DNA of 64,000 nucleotides, from positions 1-64,000 of the forward strand of contig LUJO01000047.1 in assembly GCA_001689405.1 (NCBI GenBank), in the 5' to 3' direction. The DNA comes from Candidatus Homeothermus arabinoxylanisolvens (GTDB lineage Bacteria > Bacteroidota > Bacteroidia > Bacteroidales > Muribaculaceae). Shown here piece by piece: positions 34,124-44,192 of this stretch (its first letter is position 1; each line of letters starts with the position of its first letter). Below the pieces are notes generated by a model. That model ran no database searches and had not been told where the DNA came from. It saw nothing but the letters and a program-made list of their open reading frames with translations. The translations under genes were made by a program, and so were the position numbers.

Positions 34124-36382
34124 TTACGGATGCTCGGGCGACATTGTTATTTCAAAGTCGGCTCCGTTAACTATATCGTCGTGCGTGAAAAACGGAGTAT
34201 CGAGCTCTTTGCCGTTAAGTTTCACCGATGTTATGTATTTGTTGTCTTTAGAGTAATTTTTTACATCGAGTGTCACGCGCTTGCCGTTAGGCAGGTTGAT
34301 TTCGGCGTGCGGGAACCACGGACGTCCTATCGAGTATACCGGCTTGCCGGGACACACCTGATAGAAGCCGAGTGAATTAAGCACATACCAAGCCGACATT
34401 TGTCCGCAATCCTCGTTGCCCGACAGACCGTCGGTGTCGGCTCTGTACTGCTCTTTGAGCACTTTGTCGACAAGCTCCTGTGTGCGGTCGGGTCGTCCCG
34501 CATAGTTGTAGAGATGTATTATATGGTGTGAGGGTTCGTTGCCGTGGGCATACTGTCCGATAAGTCCCGATATGTCGGCCGATACATTTTCACCCTCCAG
34601 TCTGGAGTCTGCGTTGAACAGTGAATCGAGCCTCTCGATAAAAAGTTCGCGTCCGCCCATAAGCTCGGTAAGACCGTCGACATCATGAGGCGCAAACCAT
34701 GTCCATTGCCAAGCCGTGCCCTCGCAGTAGTCGCCGCTGCCGTGGCTGGAACTGCGCGGATTAAAGGGCGTGTGCCAGTTGCCTTCCGCATCCTTGCCGC
34801 GCATGAAGCGGGTGGCCGGGTCGAAATAGTTACGGTAATTTTGTCCTTTTTTAGCGTACTCTTCGGCTTTTGCTTTGTCGCCGGCCGCTTCCGCGAGCTG
34901 CGATATGCACCAGTCGTTGTAGGCGTATTCAAGACCTTTGGTCACCGACTCGAACTCTTCGTTCCACGGTATGTAGCCGAGAGTGTTTTTATAATACTTT
35001 GAGCGGGGCATAAGCATTTTATGGAATACATTGTCAGGGGCTGATGTGGCCGTGGTGTCGTAGCGCGACGAACGCTCGGCTGCGTTTAACGCTTCGGCTA
35101 TGTCGAAGTCGGCTATGCCTTTGTTGACAGCGTCGGCCATAAGCGACACGGCGTGGTAGCCTGTCATGCAGCCGGTGTAGTTGCCGGCAAGCTCCCACAT
35201 GGGCAGTATGCCTCCCTCTTTGTATTTTGTAAGCAGCGAGTTGATGAAGTCGTTGTTGCGTTCGGGGTCTATGATTGTGTATAGCGGATGAAGCGCCCTG
35301 TGGGTGTCCCACAGCGAGAATACCGTATATACGGGGTTGTCGGCATCGCCCTGATGTATCTTGCGGTCTATGCCGAAGTAGCGGCCGTCAACGTCGGTAA
35401 ACAGATTGGGGCTTATGCCCGTGTGGTACAAGGCGGTATAGAATACGGTCCTGTCGTCGTCATTGTCGGCTGTCACATCTATTTTTGACAGATACTCGTT
35501 CCATGACTTGCGGGCGTCGTCTCTTACCTTGTCGAAGTCGAAGCCGGGTATTTCGGCACGTAGATTTTTTTCGGCCCCTTCGGTGTCGACGGCCGATATG
35601 CCTACTTTGGCATATATCTCTTCACCTTCTTTGGTAGGTGCGAATTTCAGTAACGCCTTGCATCGTGCCGACACGCGTCCGGTCTCGTCTGTTACGGTGT
35701 CGGTTATTATGGTGCAGGTAAACGGTTTCGAGAACTCGGCGTACATGCTCAGCTGCTGGTCGTTGGCCCAGTGGCGGCTAAGCCTGTAAGCGCGTATGGC
35801 GGTGTCGCCTACGGCCTCGATTGTCATTGCGAGATTATTCTGGTGCGATATCGAGTAGTCGGCGTCTACTATCATGCCGGGGTCGTCGGTCGCGGGAAAT
35901 GTGAACCGGTAGAGGGCGCTGCGGGGCGCTGCCGTTATCTCCGTCCTGACGCCGTAGCGTTTCAGCATTGTGGAGTAGTAGCCCGGTTGTGCGCTCTCGT
36001 CGGAGTGGTCAAACTCCGATGCGTACGGCATATTCTGACTTGTCGAGTTCTGCGGGTCTATGGTCTGTGGTCCTACTGTAGGCATAAGCAGGAAGTCGCC
36101 GTAATCGGAACATCCCGTACCGCTGAGGTGTGTCTGGGTGAAGCCGTTGATCAGTGAGTCGCTGTAATGGTAGCCCGAGCATGCGTCCCACCCGTCTATG
36201 CGGGTGTCGGGACTCGGTTGTATCATGCCGAATGGCACTACCGCACCCGGAAATGTGTGACCGTGTCCGCCTGTACCTATAAACGGATTCACATAGGCGG
36301 TGTAGTCTTTTGTCTCTTTGTTGCCGGCGACGCACGCGCATAACAGCGCCGCCGTGCCGATACTTACTATAAGTCTGTTCAT
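34124..36382 (-). CDS. Glycoside hydrolase family 92 alpha-mannosidase, lipoprotein
   Basis: A 752-residue calcium-dependent exo-alpha-mannosidase of the kind Bacteroidales use on N-glycans and yeast mannan. The lipoprotein signal ends ALLCAC (C17). The family opening is VNPFIGTGGHGHTFPGAVVPFG, followed by FTQTHLSGTGCSDYGD, a long (alpha/alpha)6 barrel with VFSLWDTHRALHPLY, and GNEDCGQMSAWYVLNSLGF, which holds the catalytic acid glutamate. PWFPHAEI and a final beta-strand region close it. It has a full consensus promoter of its own and converges with the esterase gene. The exact linkage is not readable. Confidence 0.94.
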   Translation of the reverse strand: MNRLIVSIGTAALLCACVAGNKETKDYTAYVNPFIGTGGHGHTFPGAVVPFGMIQPSPDTRIDGWDACSGYHYSDSLINGFTQTHLSGTGCSDYGDFLLMPTVGPQTIDPQNSTSQNMPYASEFDHSDESAQPGYYSTMLKRYGVRTEITAAPRSALYRFTFPATDDPGMIVDADYSISHQNNLAMTIEAVGDTAIRAYRLSRHWANDQQLSMYAEFSKPFTCTIITDTVTDETGRVSARCKALLKFAPTKEGEEIYAKVGISAVDTEGAEKNLRAEIPGFDFDKVRDDARKSWNEYLSKIDVTADNDDDRTVFYTALYHTGISPNLFTDVDGRYFGIDRKIHQGDADNPVYTVFSLWDTHRALHPLYTIIDPERNNDFINSLLTKYKEGGILPMWELAGNYTGCMTGYHAVSLMADAVNKGIADFDIAEALNAAERSSRYDTTATSAPDNVFHKMLMPRSKYYKNTLGYIPWNEEFESVTKGLEYAYNDWCISQLAEAAGDKAKAEEYAKKGQNYRNYFDPATRFMRGKDAEGNWHTPFNPRSSSHGSGDYCEGTAWQWTWFAPHDVDGLTELMGGRELFIERLDSLFNADSRLEGENVSADISGLIGQYAHGNEPSHHIIHLYNYAGRPDRTQELVDKVLKEQYRADTDGLSGNEDCGQMSAWYVLNSLGFYQVCPGKPVYSIGRPWFPHAEINLPNGKRVTLDVKNYSKDNKYITSVKLNGKELDTPFFTHDDIVNGADFEITMSPEHP

Positions 36383-36416
36383 TGTCGTGGTAAAACTAAG
36401 GATAACTGATATTTTA

Positions 36417-36449
36417 CAAATATACTCATGAATCGGCTGTCAGTGCAAA
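36417..36449 (-). promoter_or_regulatory. Promoter of the GH92 gene
   Basis: On the minus strand TTTG (36449-36446), 21 bases, TATATTTG (36424-36417): an exact -33/-7 match, 34 bases before the start codon. Confidence 0.75.
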
Positions 36450-36554
36450 TTTTATATAATTTTTGTGAAACGCGGGGATGCCGCCTGCGGCCGGGCCATA
36501 GTGCCGGCTGCACTTCTTTTCGATAGAAAAATAGCTCCGACGCGATATTTTTTA

Positions 36555-36562
36555 TAACTTTG
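36555..36562 (+). promoter_or_regulatory. -7 promoter box abutting the GH25 start codon
   Basis: TAACTTTG matches TAnnTTTG and ends seven bases before the ATG at 36570, which would leave no 5' leader. No -33 TTTG is seen. Confidence 0.4.
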
Positions 36563-36569
36563 TGATGAT

Positions 36570-37307
36570 ATGAGAGCTAAGGTTTGGATCATCGGTAGTC
36601 TGCTGACTTTGCTGCTTCTTGCCGGAGGTGTGTATTATTACGCCGTAGTGCGTACGGTGCCGCGTTCGCTTACGGTAGATGCCGACCTTTTTCCGGTCAA
36701 AGGGCTTGACTTGTCGGCCCATAACGGCGAAGTCGACTTCAAGCGTCTTGCCGGCGACTCTATCGACTTTCTCATGCTTAAAGCCACTGAGGGCACGACG
36801 TTCAAGGATCCACGCTTTCATTTCAACTACCTTAAAGCCCGCGATGCAGGCATAAAGGCCATCGGGGCATATCACTTTTTCCGATTCGACACCGACGGTG
36901 AGATGCAGGCCATAAACTTTTTGAACAGTCTCCGCGGTAAGACGCTCGACCTGCCGGCTGTGATAGATCTTGAAGAGTGGACTAATCCTGCCGATGTTGA
37001 TACGGAGGAGGTCGTGGCCCGTCTGCGTGCCATGATAGCATATCTTGAACGAAACGGGCACAACGTCATGTTCTATACAAACAAAGACGGTTACCGGAGG
37101 TTCCTTGAGAATCGGTTCGAGGAGTATCCGCTATGGATATGCTCGTTCACCGACCCGCCGCTTGACGAGGTGTCGGATGACCGGTGGGATCTGTGGCAGT
37201 ATAGTCATCACGGATGGACCGAGGGCTGCGACACTAAAGTGGATCTGAATACTTTTAACGGCACCCGCGACGAATGGCTGAACTGGTTGCGTGCCTCTAC
37301 ATTTTGA
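36570..37307 (+). CDS. GH25 lysozyme-like muramidase with N-terminal membrane anchor
   Basis: A 245-residue protein with one N-terminal hydrophobic helix (about 5-25, VWIIGSLLTLLLLAGGVYYY) and a GH25 domain over the rest: VKGLDLSAHNGEVDF, DFLMLKATEGTTFKDPRF, AIGAYHFFRF, LPAVIDLEEW (catalytic Asp/Glu pair), NGHNVMFYTNKDGYR and the final DLWQYSHHGWTEG. GH25 enzymes cut MurNAc-beta-1,4-GlcNAc in peptidoglycan. The helix should hold it at the periplasmic face of the inner membrane. It heads the run that continues with aroA 23 bases downstream, though it may be a separate unit. Confidence 0.92.
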   Translation: MRAKVWIIGSLLTLLLLAGGVYYYAVVRTVPRSLTVDADLFPVKGLDLSAHNGEVDFKRLAGDSIDFLMLKATEGTTFKDPRFHFNYLKARDAGIKAIGAYHFFRFDTDGEMQAINFLNSLRGKTLDLPAVIDLEEWTNPADVDTEEVVARLRAMIAYLERNGHNVMFYTNKDGYRRFLENRFEEYPLWICSFTDPPLDEVSDDRWDLWQYSHHGWTEGCDTKVDLNTFNGTRDEWLNWLRASTF

Positions 37308-37330
37308 AATAATTAAAAAAGACAATAAAG

Positions 37331-38584
37331 ATGAATTACCGTATAATACCTCCCGAAGAGATTGCCGACGCCGTCATAAGGTTGCCGCTGTCCAAGAGCA
37401 TAAGCAACCGGGCGCTGCTTATAAACGCTCTTGCCGGGAATAAAGGCTCTATTGCGGCTGTGGCTCAGTGCGATGATACATCGGCCATGATGCAGGCGCT
37501 CGCTTCGACTGACTATTACATAAATATAGGCGCCGCCGGCACGGCCATGCGGTTTCTGACCGCTTACTTCGCCATGCAGCCCGGACGTGAGGTGACTCTT
37601 GACGGTACGGAGCGTATGCGCCGACGTCCGGTTAAGATACTTGTCGATGCATTGCGCGAGTGCGGAGCTGACATAGAGTATGCCGGCGAGGAGGGTTTCC
37701 CGCCGCTGAAGATAAAAGGACGTAAGCTTACCGGAGGCGACGTGTCGCTTCCCGCCGATGTAAGTTCACAATATATATCGGCTCTGCTCATGGTGGCTCC
37801 CTATATGGAGCGCGGTCTGCGTCTTGAACTGACGGGTACTCCCGTATCGACGCCGTATATCGCCATGACGCTCGGGCTGATGAGGCGGTGGGGCGTCGCT
37901 ACCGATACCGACGGCTCTGTCATATCGGTGGCTCCGCAGACCTATACCCCGGTCGACTTTACGGTAGAGGCTGACTGGTCGGCCGCATCATATTGGTTTG
38001 AACTGGCCGCATTCTCGTTCGGCGACATAAAGTTGCTCGGACTGGGGCGCGACAGTCTGCAAGGCGACAGCCGGGTTGTCGACTACTTCCGTAACTTCGG
38101 TATAGAAGCGGAGTGGGATGACCGTGGCGCGCTTGAACTGAATCCGTCGCCCGACATTTCGCCGCGCATTAATCTTGACCTTACCGAGCAGCCCGATCTT
38201 GCCCAGACCCTTACGGTGACATGCTGTGTGCTGAACCTGCCGTTTCACATAACAGGGCTCTCCACATTGAAAATCAAGGAGACCGATAGACTTGAGGCTC
38301 TTTGTACCGAGTTGCGCAAGCTGTCGTTTGTCATCGACCGCCCCGACGACTCGTCGCTTGCATGGGAGGGCCGACGCGCTCCCGCCGATGCCTCGGGACT
38401 TGCCATAGACACATATGACGATCATCGTATGGCGCTTGCATTTGCTCCGGTGGCGTTTTTTCTTCCGGGCATAGTCATACGTCATGCCGAGGTTGTGTCC
38501 AAGTCCTATCCTGAATATTGGGAGCACCTTAAAGCCATAGGCTTCACGCTTGAAGAGGTGGCTGACGATAATCTGCCGGAGTGA
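37331..38584 (+). CDS. aroA: 3-phosphoshikimate 1-carboxyvinyltransferase (EPSP synthase)
   Basis: A 417-residue enzyme of the shikimate pathway that joins phosphoenolpyruvate to shikimate 3-phosphate. It has LPLSKSISNRALLINAL at the start, NIGAAGTAMRFLTAY, GTERMRRRPVKILVDALRECGAD, SSQYISALLMVAP and the C-terminal KETDRLEALCTELRKL and DTYDDHRMALAFAP blocks. The TAMRFL stretch replaces the more common TxxRPL-type loop, a difference also seen in other Bacteroidales as I recall. The stop overlaps the next start (TGATG). Confidence 0.95.
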   Translation: MNYRIIPPEEIADAVIRLPLSKSISNRALLINALAGNKGSIAAVAQCDDTSAMMQALASTDYYINIGAAGTAMRFLTAYFAMQPGREVTLDGTERMRRRPVKILVDALRECGADIEYAGEEGFPPLKIKGRKLTGGDVSLPADVSSQYISALLMVAPYMERGLRLELTGTPVSTPYIAMTLGLMRRWGVATDTDGSVISVAPQTYTPVDFTVEADWSAASYWFELAAFSFGDIKLLGLGRDSLQGDSRVVDYFRNFGIEAEWDDRGALELNPSPDISPRINLDLTEQPDLAQTLTVTCCVLNLPFHITGLSTLKIKETDRLEALCTELRKLSFVIDRPDDSSLAWEGRRAPADASGLAIDTYDDHRMALAFAPVAFFLPGIVIRHAEVVSKSYPEYWEHLKAIGFTLEEVADDNLPE

Positions 38585-38997
38585 TGGAGGTAAGTCTTAT
38601 CATATTGGCTGCATTGGTCGTGGTAGGGGCCGCGCTTTATTTTCATGACCGGTATACGCGTCAGAAGTCTTCTGCTGACGAACCGCCGTATAAAGAGCCG
38701 GAAGAGCAGTGCTGCGGCATGCATATAACTTGCGAGCGCGACTCGCTTCTCGCTTCGGTAAGCGACAGCGTGGAGTATTATGACGACGAGGAGCTTGACG
38801 CATACCGCGGACGTAAAGCCGACAGCTATACTGACGAAGAGATTGAACAGTTTCGCGACGTGTTGCTGACCCTGTTGCCCGACGACATAGCCGGGTGGGG
38901 ACGCAGCATACAGCTGCGGGGCATTGAGCTGCCCGAGCCGGTACGTGAGGAGCTTTTGATGATAGTGGCCGAAGCACGCCGAAGCCGCACGTCATAA
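38584..38997 (+). CDS. Conserved small membrane-anchored protein with CCGxHxxC motif
   Basis: A 137-residue protein with one N-terminal helix (residues 2-20) and a soluble domain. The linker carries EEQCCGMHITCERD, with C43, C44, H47 and C50, which could bind metal or an iron-sulfur cluster. Then comes an acidic stretch YYDDEELDAYRGRKADSYTD and a helical end GWGRSIQLRGIELPEPVREELLMIV. I recall similar unnamed proteins in Bacteroides; no function is known to me. The ATG at 38584 overlaps the aroA stop; the GTG one codon earlier is less likely. The metal permease gene follows after nine bases. Confidence 0.8.
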   Translation: MEVSLIILAALVVVGAALYFHDRYTRQKSSADEPPYKEPEEQCCGMHITCERDSLLASVSDSVEYYDDEELDAYRGRKADSYTDEEIEQFRDVLLTLLPDDIAGWGRSIQLRGIELPEPVREELLMIVAEARRSRTS

Positions 38998-39006
38998 AAC
39001 ACATGA

Positions 39007-39828
39007 ATGATTATGGAGTATCTACAATATGCCTTTTTCCGCAACGCACTCATAGGCGTCTTTATCATAAGCATTGCAGCGGCTATGATAGGCACATACA
39101 TTATAACACGTCGTATGGTATCGATAACCGGCGGTGTCACGCATGCATGTTTCGGCGGTCTCGGTCTGGGGTATTTTCTCGGAATAAGCCCCGTGGTCAT
39201 GGCCGGACTCTTTGCCGTGGCTTCATCGCTGGGCGTAGAGTGGATGGCCTCGCGCTATCGTGTCAGAGAGGACTCCGCTATTGCGGTAGTGTGGTCGCTC
39301 GGCATGGCCGTCGGCATACTTTTTGTATTTCTTACCCCGGGCTACGTGCCTGAACTTAACGGATTTCTCTTCGGCAACATACTTACTATAACCGCCGCCG
39401 ACCTTTGGGCGTTTGCCGTGTATACTTTTGTGCTCATAGCTTTTTTTGCGGTATTTTACCATCGTATAATAGCCTGTGCGTTTGACAGCGATTTCGCCAA
39501 GGTGTCGGGGCTGCCCGTCAAGACCGTCAATTGTGTTATGACGGTATTTGTGGCCGTATGTGTGGTGCTTACCATACGTCTGGTAGGCATCATGCTTCTC
39601 ATATCGATGCTTACATTGCCCGTGCTTGTGGCCGAGATGTGGTACAGGCGATTCTCGTCCATCATGTTTGGCGCCATGGGGGTGTCGCTTGCAAGCTGTC
39701 TTGCCGGACTTTTTGTGGCTACTGTCATTGACGTACCGTGCTCGGCCATAATAGTCATGCTTCAGGTAGTGCTTTATGTCGTGGCCCGTGTCGTGAAGGA
39801 TATCAGTTTACGCCGGTCTATACGGTAA
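39007..39828 (+). CDS. Metal ABC transporter permease (ZnuB/MntB family)
   Basis: A 273-residue membrane protein with about eight hydrophobic helices. The family core is AAAMIGTYIITRRMVSITGGVTHACFGGLGLGYF near the start and VVLTIRLVGIMLLISMLTLPVLVAEMW toward the end. It forms the membrane channel of a zinc- or manganese-type ABC importer. No ATPase or binding-protein gene is adjacent, so partners must be encoded elsewhere. The start could also be the ATG at 39013, two codons later. It lies nine bases after the CCGxHxxC protein and ten before porW. Confidence 0.88.
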   Translation: MIMEYLQYAFFRNALIGVFIISIAAAMIGTYIITRRMVSITGGVTHACFGGLGLGYFLGISPVVMAGLFAVASSLGVEWMASRYRVREDSAIAVVWSLGMAVGILFVFLTPGYVPELNGFLFGNILTITAADLWAFAVYTFVLIAFFAVFYHRIIACAFDSDFAKVSGLPVKTVNCVMTVFVAVCVVLTIRLVGIMLLISMLTLPVLVAEMWYRRFSSIMFGAMGVSLASCLAGLFVATVIDVPCSAIIVMLQVVLYVVARVVKDISLRRSIR

Positions 39829-39838
39829 TCATACATTC

Positions 39839-42616
39839 ATGCGTGTATCTGTCGTGAGGCCCGTTCGAGTCATATGCTTTTTTGCTCTGCTGGCAGCTCT
39901 TGCCGGCTGCGGGATGCGTAAGAATACGGCACTGACACGAAATTATCAGGCGTTTATCACACGATACAATATCTACTATAACGGCGACGAGCACTACAAG
40001 ACCACGCTGCGTGAGATGGAGCGGAGCTATGAGGATGACTTCACCCGCATGCTTTATGTGCATCCTGCCGACGCGCGGGCGCATAACAATGCCCCGCAAC
40101 CGTCGGGCGACTTTACCCGCTCGATAGAGAAGGCGCAGAAAGCCATTCAGCTTCGGTCGATAAAACGTAAACCGGCGCGTAAGGCCGGAAAGTCGCGCGA
40201 CCCGGAGTACCGCGAGTGGATGAGGCGTGAAGAGTATAACCCCTTTCTGCACAATGCTTGGCTTATGCTTGGCAGGTCGCAGTACAATAACGGCGATTTC
40301 ATCGGTGCCGCATCCACGTTTCAGTACATAGCCAAGCATTTTTCATGGCTTCCCGCCACGGTCACCGAGGCACGGTTGTGGCAGGCCCGGGCCTATTGCG
40401 CCTTGGGCTGGTATTTTGATGCCGAGGCCATACTGACAAAAATTCCCGCCGCCGACCTCACATCGGGAGAGCTGGAAGAATTGTACGACATGGCTTATGC
40501 GTCGGTATACATAAACTCGTCTGATCAGTCACGTGCCATACCTTATGTACAGGGAGCCTTACGCCATGCTTCGGGCGCTCAAAAACCGAGGCTCTGGTTT
40601 TTGCTCGGGCAACTGTATGCTCGTTCCGGTAGAACCAAGGATGCTTACGATGCTTATGGAAAGGCCGCTCGCGGAGGGGCCCCGTACAGGACACGCCTGA
40701 ACGCACGCATACGTCAGAGCGAGGTTTTCTCCGGTCCTGACATAACGGGAGAGGTAAAATCGCTTAAGCGTATGGCTAGTTATGAGCGCAACTCCCCGTA
40801 TCTTGACCTTATATATTACGCTGTAGGCAATCTTTATATGTCACGCCGCGATACCGCGAAAGCCGTCGAGTATTACCGGCTGGCAGTGGACCGCTCGACC
40901 CGTGACGGTATTGACCGCGCCATAGCACGGCTTGCCCTCGGCGCCATATATTTTGACCGCCGCGATTATGAGGCGGCGCAGCTCTGTTATGCCGGGGCTT
41001 TGCCGATGTTGTCTCCCGATTACCCCGGTTACGATAGTATAAAGCGGCGCAGCGACGTACTTGACCGCCTTGCAGTGTATGCGCGTAATGTCAGGCTCAA
41101 TGACTCGCTTCTGCGATTGGCTGACATGAGCGAACGCGAGCGTATGGACATTGTGAACCGATTGATTGCCGACCGCAGGCGGGCTGACAGGGAAGAGGCG
41201 GAGCGCCTCCGGCGTGAGGAGTATCTTGCTTCGCAGGGAGGCGACAATCCGACCGACGTCGTTGTAGGACAGGCTTCGGCGCCTGTGGCATTTGAACTGA
41301 ATACCGATGACTCGTGGTATTTTTATAACAATGCGGTGCGCAGTGCCGGTCGTGATGCCTTCATGCGCCGGTGGGGGGCACGCCCTCTTGAAGATGACTG
41401 GCGGCGTCGTGACAAAAGTGTTTCGGGCCTTGCGTCGGCATACGATGACTTGCCGGCCGACTCTCTGCCCGATACGCATGACGGCGACAATGCCGTCGAT
41501 GTAAAGGACATGGAGTCTGACCTGTACAGCCCTGAGTATTATCTTAGCCGCATACCGGCAACACCTGCCCGGCGAACTGTGGCGGTCGACATTATATGCG
41601 ACGGCATGTATAACATAGGGCTTATACTGAAAGATGACCTCGGAGCATACTCCGACGCCGCCTCGGAATGGTTGCGGCTGCTTAACCGCTATCCTGACAA
41701 TGTATACCGCCTCGACATATATTATAATATGTATCTTATGTACATGCGTGACGGCGATGTGGTCACGGCCGGACATTACCGGCGGCTCATACTTGATCAT
41801 TTCCCCGATTCTCCCGAGGGTGAGGCTTTGAGCGACCCTGACTTTATCGAGAATAAGCGACGCATGGCGGCCGAGGAGGAGCGCCTGTACGGGCAGGCCT
41901 ATGCGGCATACATCGAGAACCGCAATGCCGACCTGCATGCGGTCTGCGATACCGTAAGCCGATTGTCGCCTACATGCGGCCTTATGCCCAAGTTTATGTT
42001 TCTTGAAGCCCTTTCTTATGTCACTGAAGGCGATGCCGACCGCTTCAGGTCGATTCTTGAGACATTGCTTAAACGTTATCCCGACACGGAGCTTACGCCC
42101 GTTGCCTCATCATATCTTAAAGGGTTGTCGGAAGGGCGCCGGCTGAATGTGGGGGGCGACAATGCGCGAGGACCGGTGTGGACTACCCGGCTCGCCTCTG
42201 ATTCTGCGGCAGCGGTCTCTGATTCGGTGGTGTTTGCTCTTGACCGCGACACTCCTCACCTTATGGTGCTGGTCTATCCTGCCGACGAGGTGTCGGGCAA
42301 TCAGCTGCTTTATGACATAGCACGTCATAATTTCAGTACTTTCGTTGTCAGTGATTTTGACCTCGAACCTATGAATTTCGGGCGGCTCGGGTTGCTTGTT
42401 GTAAAGGGATTTGCTAACTTTGACGAACTTGCCCGTTACCGCAGCATGTTGGATAGCGATCCACAGTTGAAGTTGCCCGGACAGGTGAAGCCTGTTATGA
42501 TAAGTGTCGATGATTTCAACAGGCTTGTTAACGAGGGCCGGTCATTTGACGATTACTTCCGGTATGTTGACGAGCGCAGTGCCGAAAGTCCGGTCGTAGC
42601 GGGTCCGGTTCCGTAA
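39839..42616 (+). CDS. porW: Type IX secretion lipoprotein PorW (SprE)
   Basis: A 925-residue tetratricopeptide-repeat lipoprotein. The signal ends LAALAGC, so C24 is lipidated, and the family opening RNYQAFITRYNIYYNGDEHYK follows. TPR-like helical pairs fill about 130-420 (WLMLGRSQYNNGDFIGAASTFQYIAKHF; YYAVGNLYMSRRDTAKAVEYYRLAV) and resume at about 580-760 after a charged helix (about 425-465, rich in Arg/Glu). PorW is needed for type IX secretion and links the outer-membrane translocon with the PorLM motor. porX follows after eight bases, which strongly supports the call. Confidence 0.85.
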   Translation: MRVSVVRPVRVICFFALLAALAGCGMRKNTALTRNYQAFITRYNIYYNGDEHYKTTLREMERSYEDDFTRMLYVHPADARAHNNAPQPSGDFTRSIEKAQKAIQLRSIKRKPARKAGKSRDPEYREWMRREEYNPFLHNAWLMLGRSQYNNGDFIGAASTFQYIAKHFSWLPATVTEARLWQARAYCALGWYFDAEAILTKIPAADLTSGELEELYDMAYASVYINSSDQSRAIPYVQGALRHASGAQKPRLWFLLGQLYARSGRTKDAYDAYGKAARGGAPYRTRLNARIRQSEVFSGPDITGEVKSLKRMASYERNSPYLDLIYYAVGNLYMSRRDTAKAVEYYRLAVDRSTRDGIDRAIARLALGAIYFDRRDYEAAQLCYAGALPMLSPDYPGYDSIKRRSDVLDRLAVYARNVRLNDSLLRLADMSERERMDIVNRLIADRRRADREEAERLRREEYLASQGGDNPTDVVVGQASAPVAFELNTDDSWYFYNNAVRSAGRDAFMRRWGARPLEDDWRRRDKSVSGLASAYDDLPADSLPDTHDGDNAVDVKDMESDLYSPEYYLSRIPATPARRTVAVDIICDGMYNIGLILKDDLGAYSDAASEWLRLLNRYPDNVYRLDIYYNMYLMYMRDGDVVTAGHYRRLILDHFPDSPEGEALSDPDFIENKRRMAAEEERLYGQAYAAYIENRNADLHAVCDTVSRLSPTCGLMPKFMFLEALSYVTEGDADRFRSILETLLKRYPDTELTPVASSYLKGLSEGRRLNVGGDNARGPVWTTRLASDSAAAVSDSVVFALDRDTPHLMVLVYPADEVSGNQLLYDIARHNFSTFVVSDFDLEPMNFGRLGLLVVKGFANFDELARYRSMLDSDPQLKLPGQVKPVMISVDDFNRLVNEGRSFDDYFRYVDERSAESPVVAGPVP

Positions 42617-42624
42617 ATTTGTAA

Positions 42625-44175
42625 ATGAGTATGAGCCGATACAGTATACTTTGGGCTGATGATGAAATAGATCTGCTGAAGCCTCACATACTTTTTATCC
42701 GAGACAAAGGGTATGACGTCACGACCGTAAACAACGGCCGCGATGCAATCGAGCTTGTGCGTCAGCGCCACTTCGACCTTATAATTCTCGATGAAAACAT
42801 GCCCGGACTGTCGGGGCTTGAGACCCTGAACGCCATAAAGCGCATAGCGCCGCACATACCTGTCATGCTGATAACAAAGAGTGAGGAGGAGGACATAATG
42901 AATCAGGCCATCGGCAACAAAATAGCCGATTATCTGATAAAACCAGTCAATCCCAAGCAGATATTGCTGTCCATAAAGAAGCTGCTTCACTCGGGCGACC
43001 TTGTAAGCCGACGTACCGCCGACGACTATCGCCGCGACTTTGCCGAGATTTCGGCCATGACCGATGCGTGCGCCACGATTGACGACTGGTACGCGCTGTA
43101 TGACCGGCTTGTATATTGGGCGCGTGAACTTGCGTCGGCCGATACCGATATGGACGGCATGCTGCATATGCAGTGGCATGAGGCGGACATGGCCTTTTCA
43201 CGCTTTGTCAAGACACATTACGGATCATGGATAGGCGGAGGCGACGGTGCTCCGCTCATGAGTCCCGACATATTTCCGAAGTATGTGTTCCCGCTTCTTG
43301 ATGCCGGCCACAAACTGTTTGTCGTGCTTATCGACAATTTCCGTCTCGACCAGTGGCGGGTTATAAAGCCGTTGCTCGCCGATACGTTTGTATTTGACGA
43401 GAGTATGTATACGTCGATACTGCCTACGGCCACACAGTATGCCCGCAACGCTCTCTTTTCTGGGCTTATGCCTGCCGACATAGCGCGCATGTATCCCGAC
43501 ATGTGGGTCGACGAGGGCGCCGATGAAGGTAAGAACCTTCATGAAGAGACTCTGCTTGAGGCTTTGCTTCAACGCTCGCGCCGCGACATACGCAGCTCGT
43601 ACCGTAAGATAAATGACTCCGCGTCAGGCGACCGGCTTGTGCGCGACCTCGACAGTCTGTGTGCCAACCGGCTCAATGTGGTGGTGCTTAACTTCATCGA
43701 CATGCTGTCGCATGCACGCACAGAGTCCAAGATGATACGCGAGCTTGCAGCCGACAACAGCGCTTATCTGTCGCTTACGGAGTCGTGGTTTCGCCACTCC
43801 TTCGCCATGGAATTGTTCAGACGCATAGGAGAGAAGGGCTTCCACATAGTTCTCACTACCGATCATGGCACCGTTCAGGTCGACAATCCCGTGAAGATTG
43901 TGGCTGACAAAGACACAGGCCCGGGGCTGCGCTACAAGGTGGGCCGTAACATGACATGCAATCCGCGGCAGGTGTATGAGATAAAATATCCGGCAAGGTT
44001 CGGACTGCCTTCGCCCAATCTGTCGTCTTACTATATTTTTGCTTCGGGACACGATTTTTTCGCTTATCCCAACAATTATAATAATTACGTCCAGTATTAT
44101 ACCGGCACATTTCAGCACGGAGGCATATCGCTTGAGGAGATGCTGGTGCCTATAGTCACTCTTACCGCAAAATAA
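42625..44175 (+). CDS. porX: PorX, response regulator with PglZ/alkaline-phosphatase-type domain
   Basis: A 516-residue cytoplasmic regulator of type IX secretion. The receiver domain (about 5-125) has the acidic pocket ADDE, phospho-acceptor D56 in IILDENMPG, and K in YLIKPVNP. A helical linker leads to a PglZ domain (about 220-515) with [38 protein letters not shown] and [14 protein letters not shown]. In known PorX this domain is a zinc phosphodiesterase acting on cyclic oligonucleotides. PorX normally works with the kinase PorY and sigma factor SigP, neither seen here. A second ATG two codons on (42631) is also possible. Confidence 0.93.
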   Translation: MSMSRYSILWADDEIDLLKPHILFIRDKGYDVTTVNNGRDAIELVRQRHFDLIILDENMPGLSGLETLNAIKRIAPHIPVMLITKSEEEDIMNQAIGNKIADYLIKPVNPKQILLSIKKLLHSGDLVSRRTADDYRRDFAEISAMTDACATIDDWYALYDRLVYWARELASADTDMDGMLHMQWHEADMAFSRFVKTHYGSWIGGGDGAPLMSPDIFPKYVFPLLDAGHKLFVVLIDNFRLDQWRVIKPLLADTFVFDESMYTSILPTATQYARNALFSGLMPADIARMYPDMWVDEGADEGKNLHEETLLEALLQRSRRDIRSSYRKINDSASGDRLVRDLDSLCANRLNVVVLNFIDMLSHARTESKMIRELAADNSAYLSLTESWFRHSFAMELFRRIGEKGFHIVLTTDHGTVQVDNPVKIVADKDTGPGLRYKVGRNMTCNPRQVYEIKYPARFGLPSPNLSSYYIFASGHDFFAYPNNYNNYVQYYTGTFQHGGISLEEMLVPIVTLTAK

Positions 44176-44192
44176 ACAACATTATATTAGAT

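Noticed and set aside
27060..36382. The GH97/esterase/GH92 genes as a polysaccharide utilization locus
   Set aside because: There is no SusC/SusD pair or regulator among them, GH92 has its own promoter on the opposite strand, and housekeeping genes intervene. I treat it as a loose cluster only.
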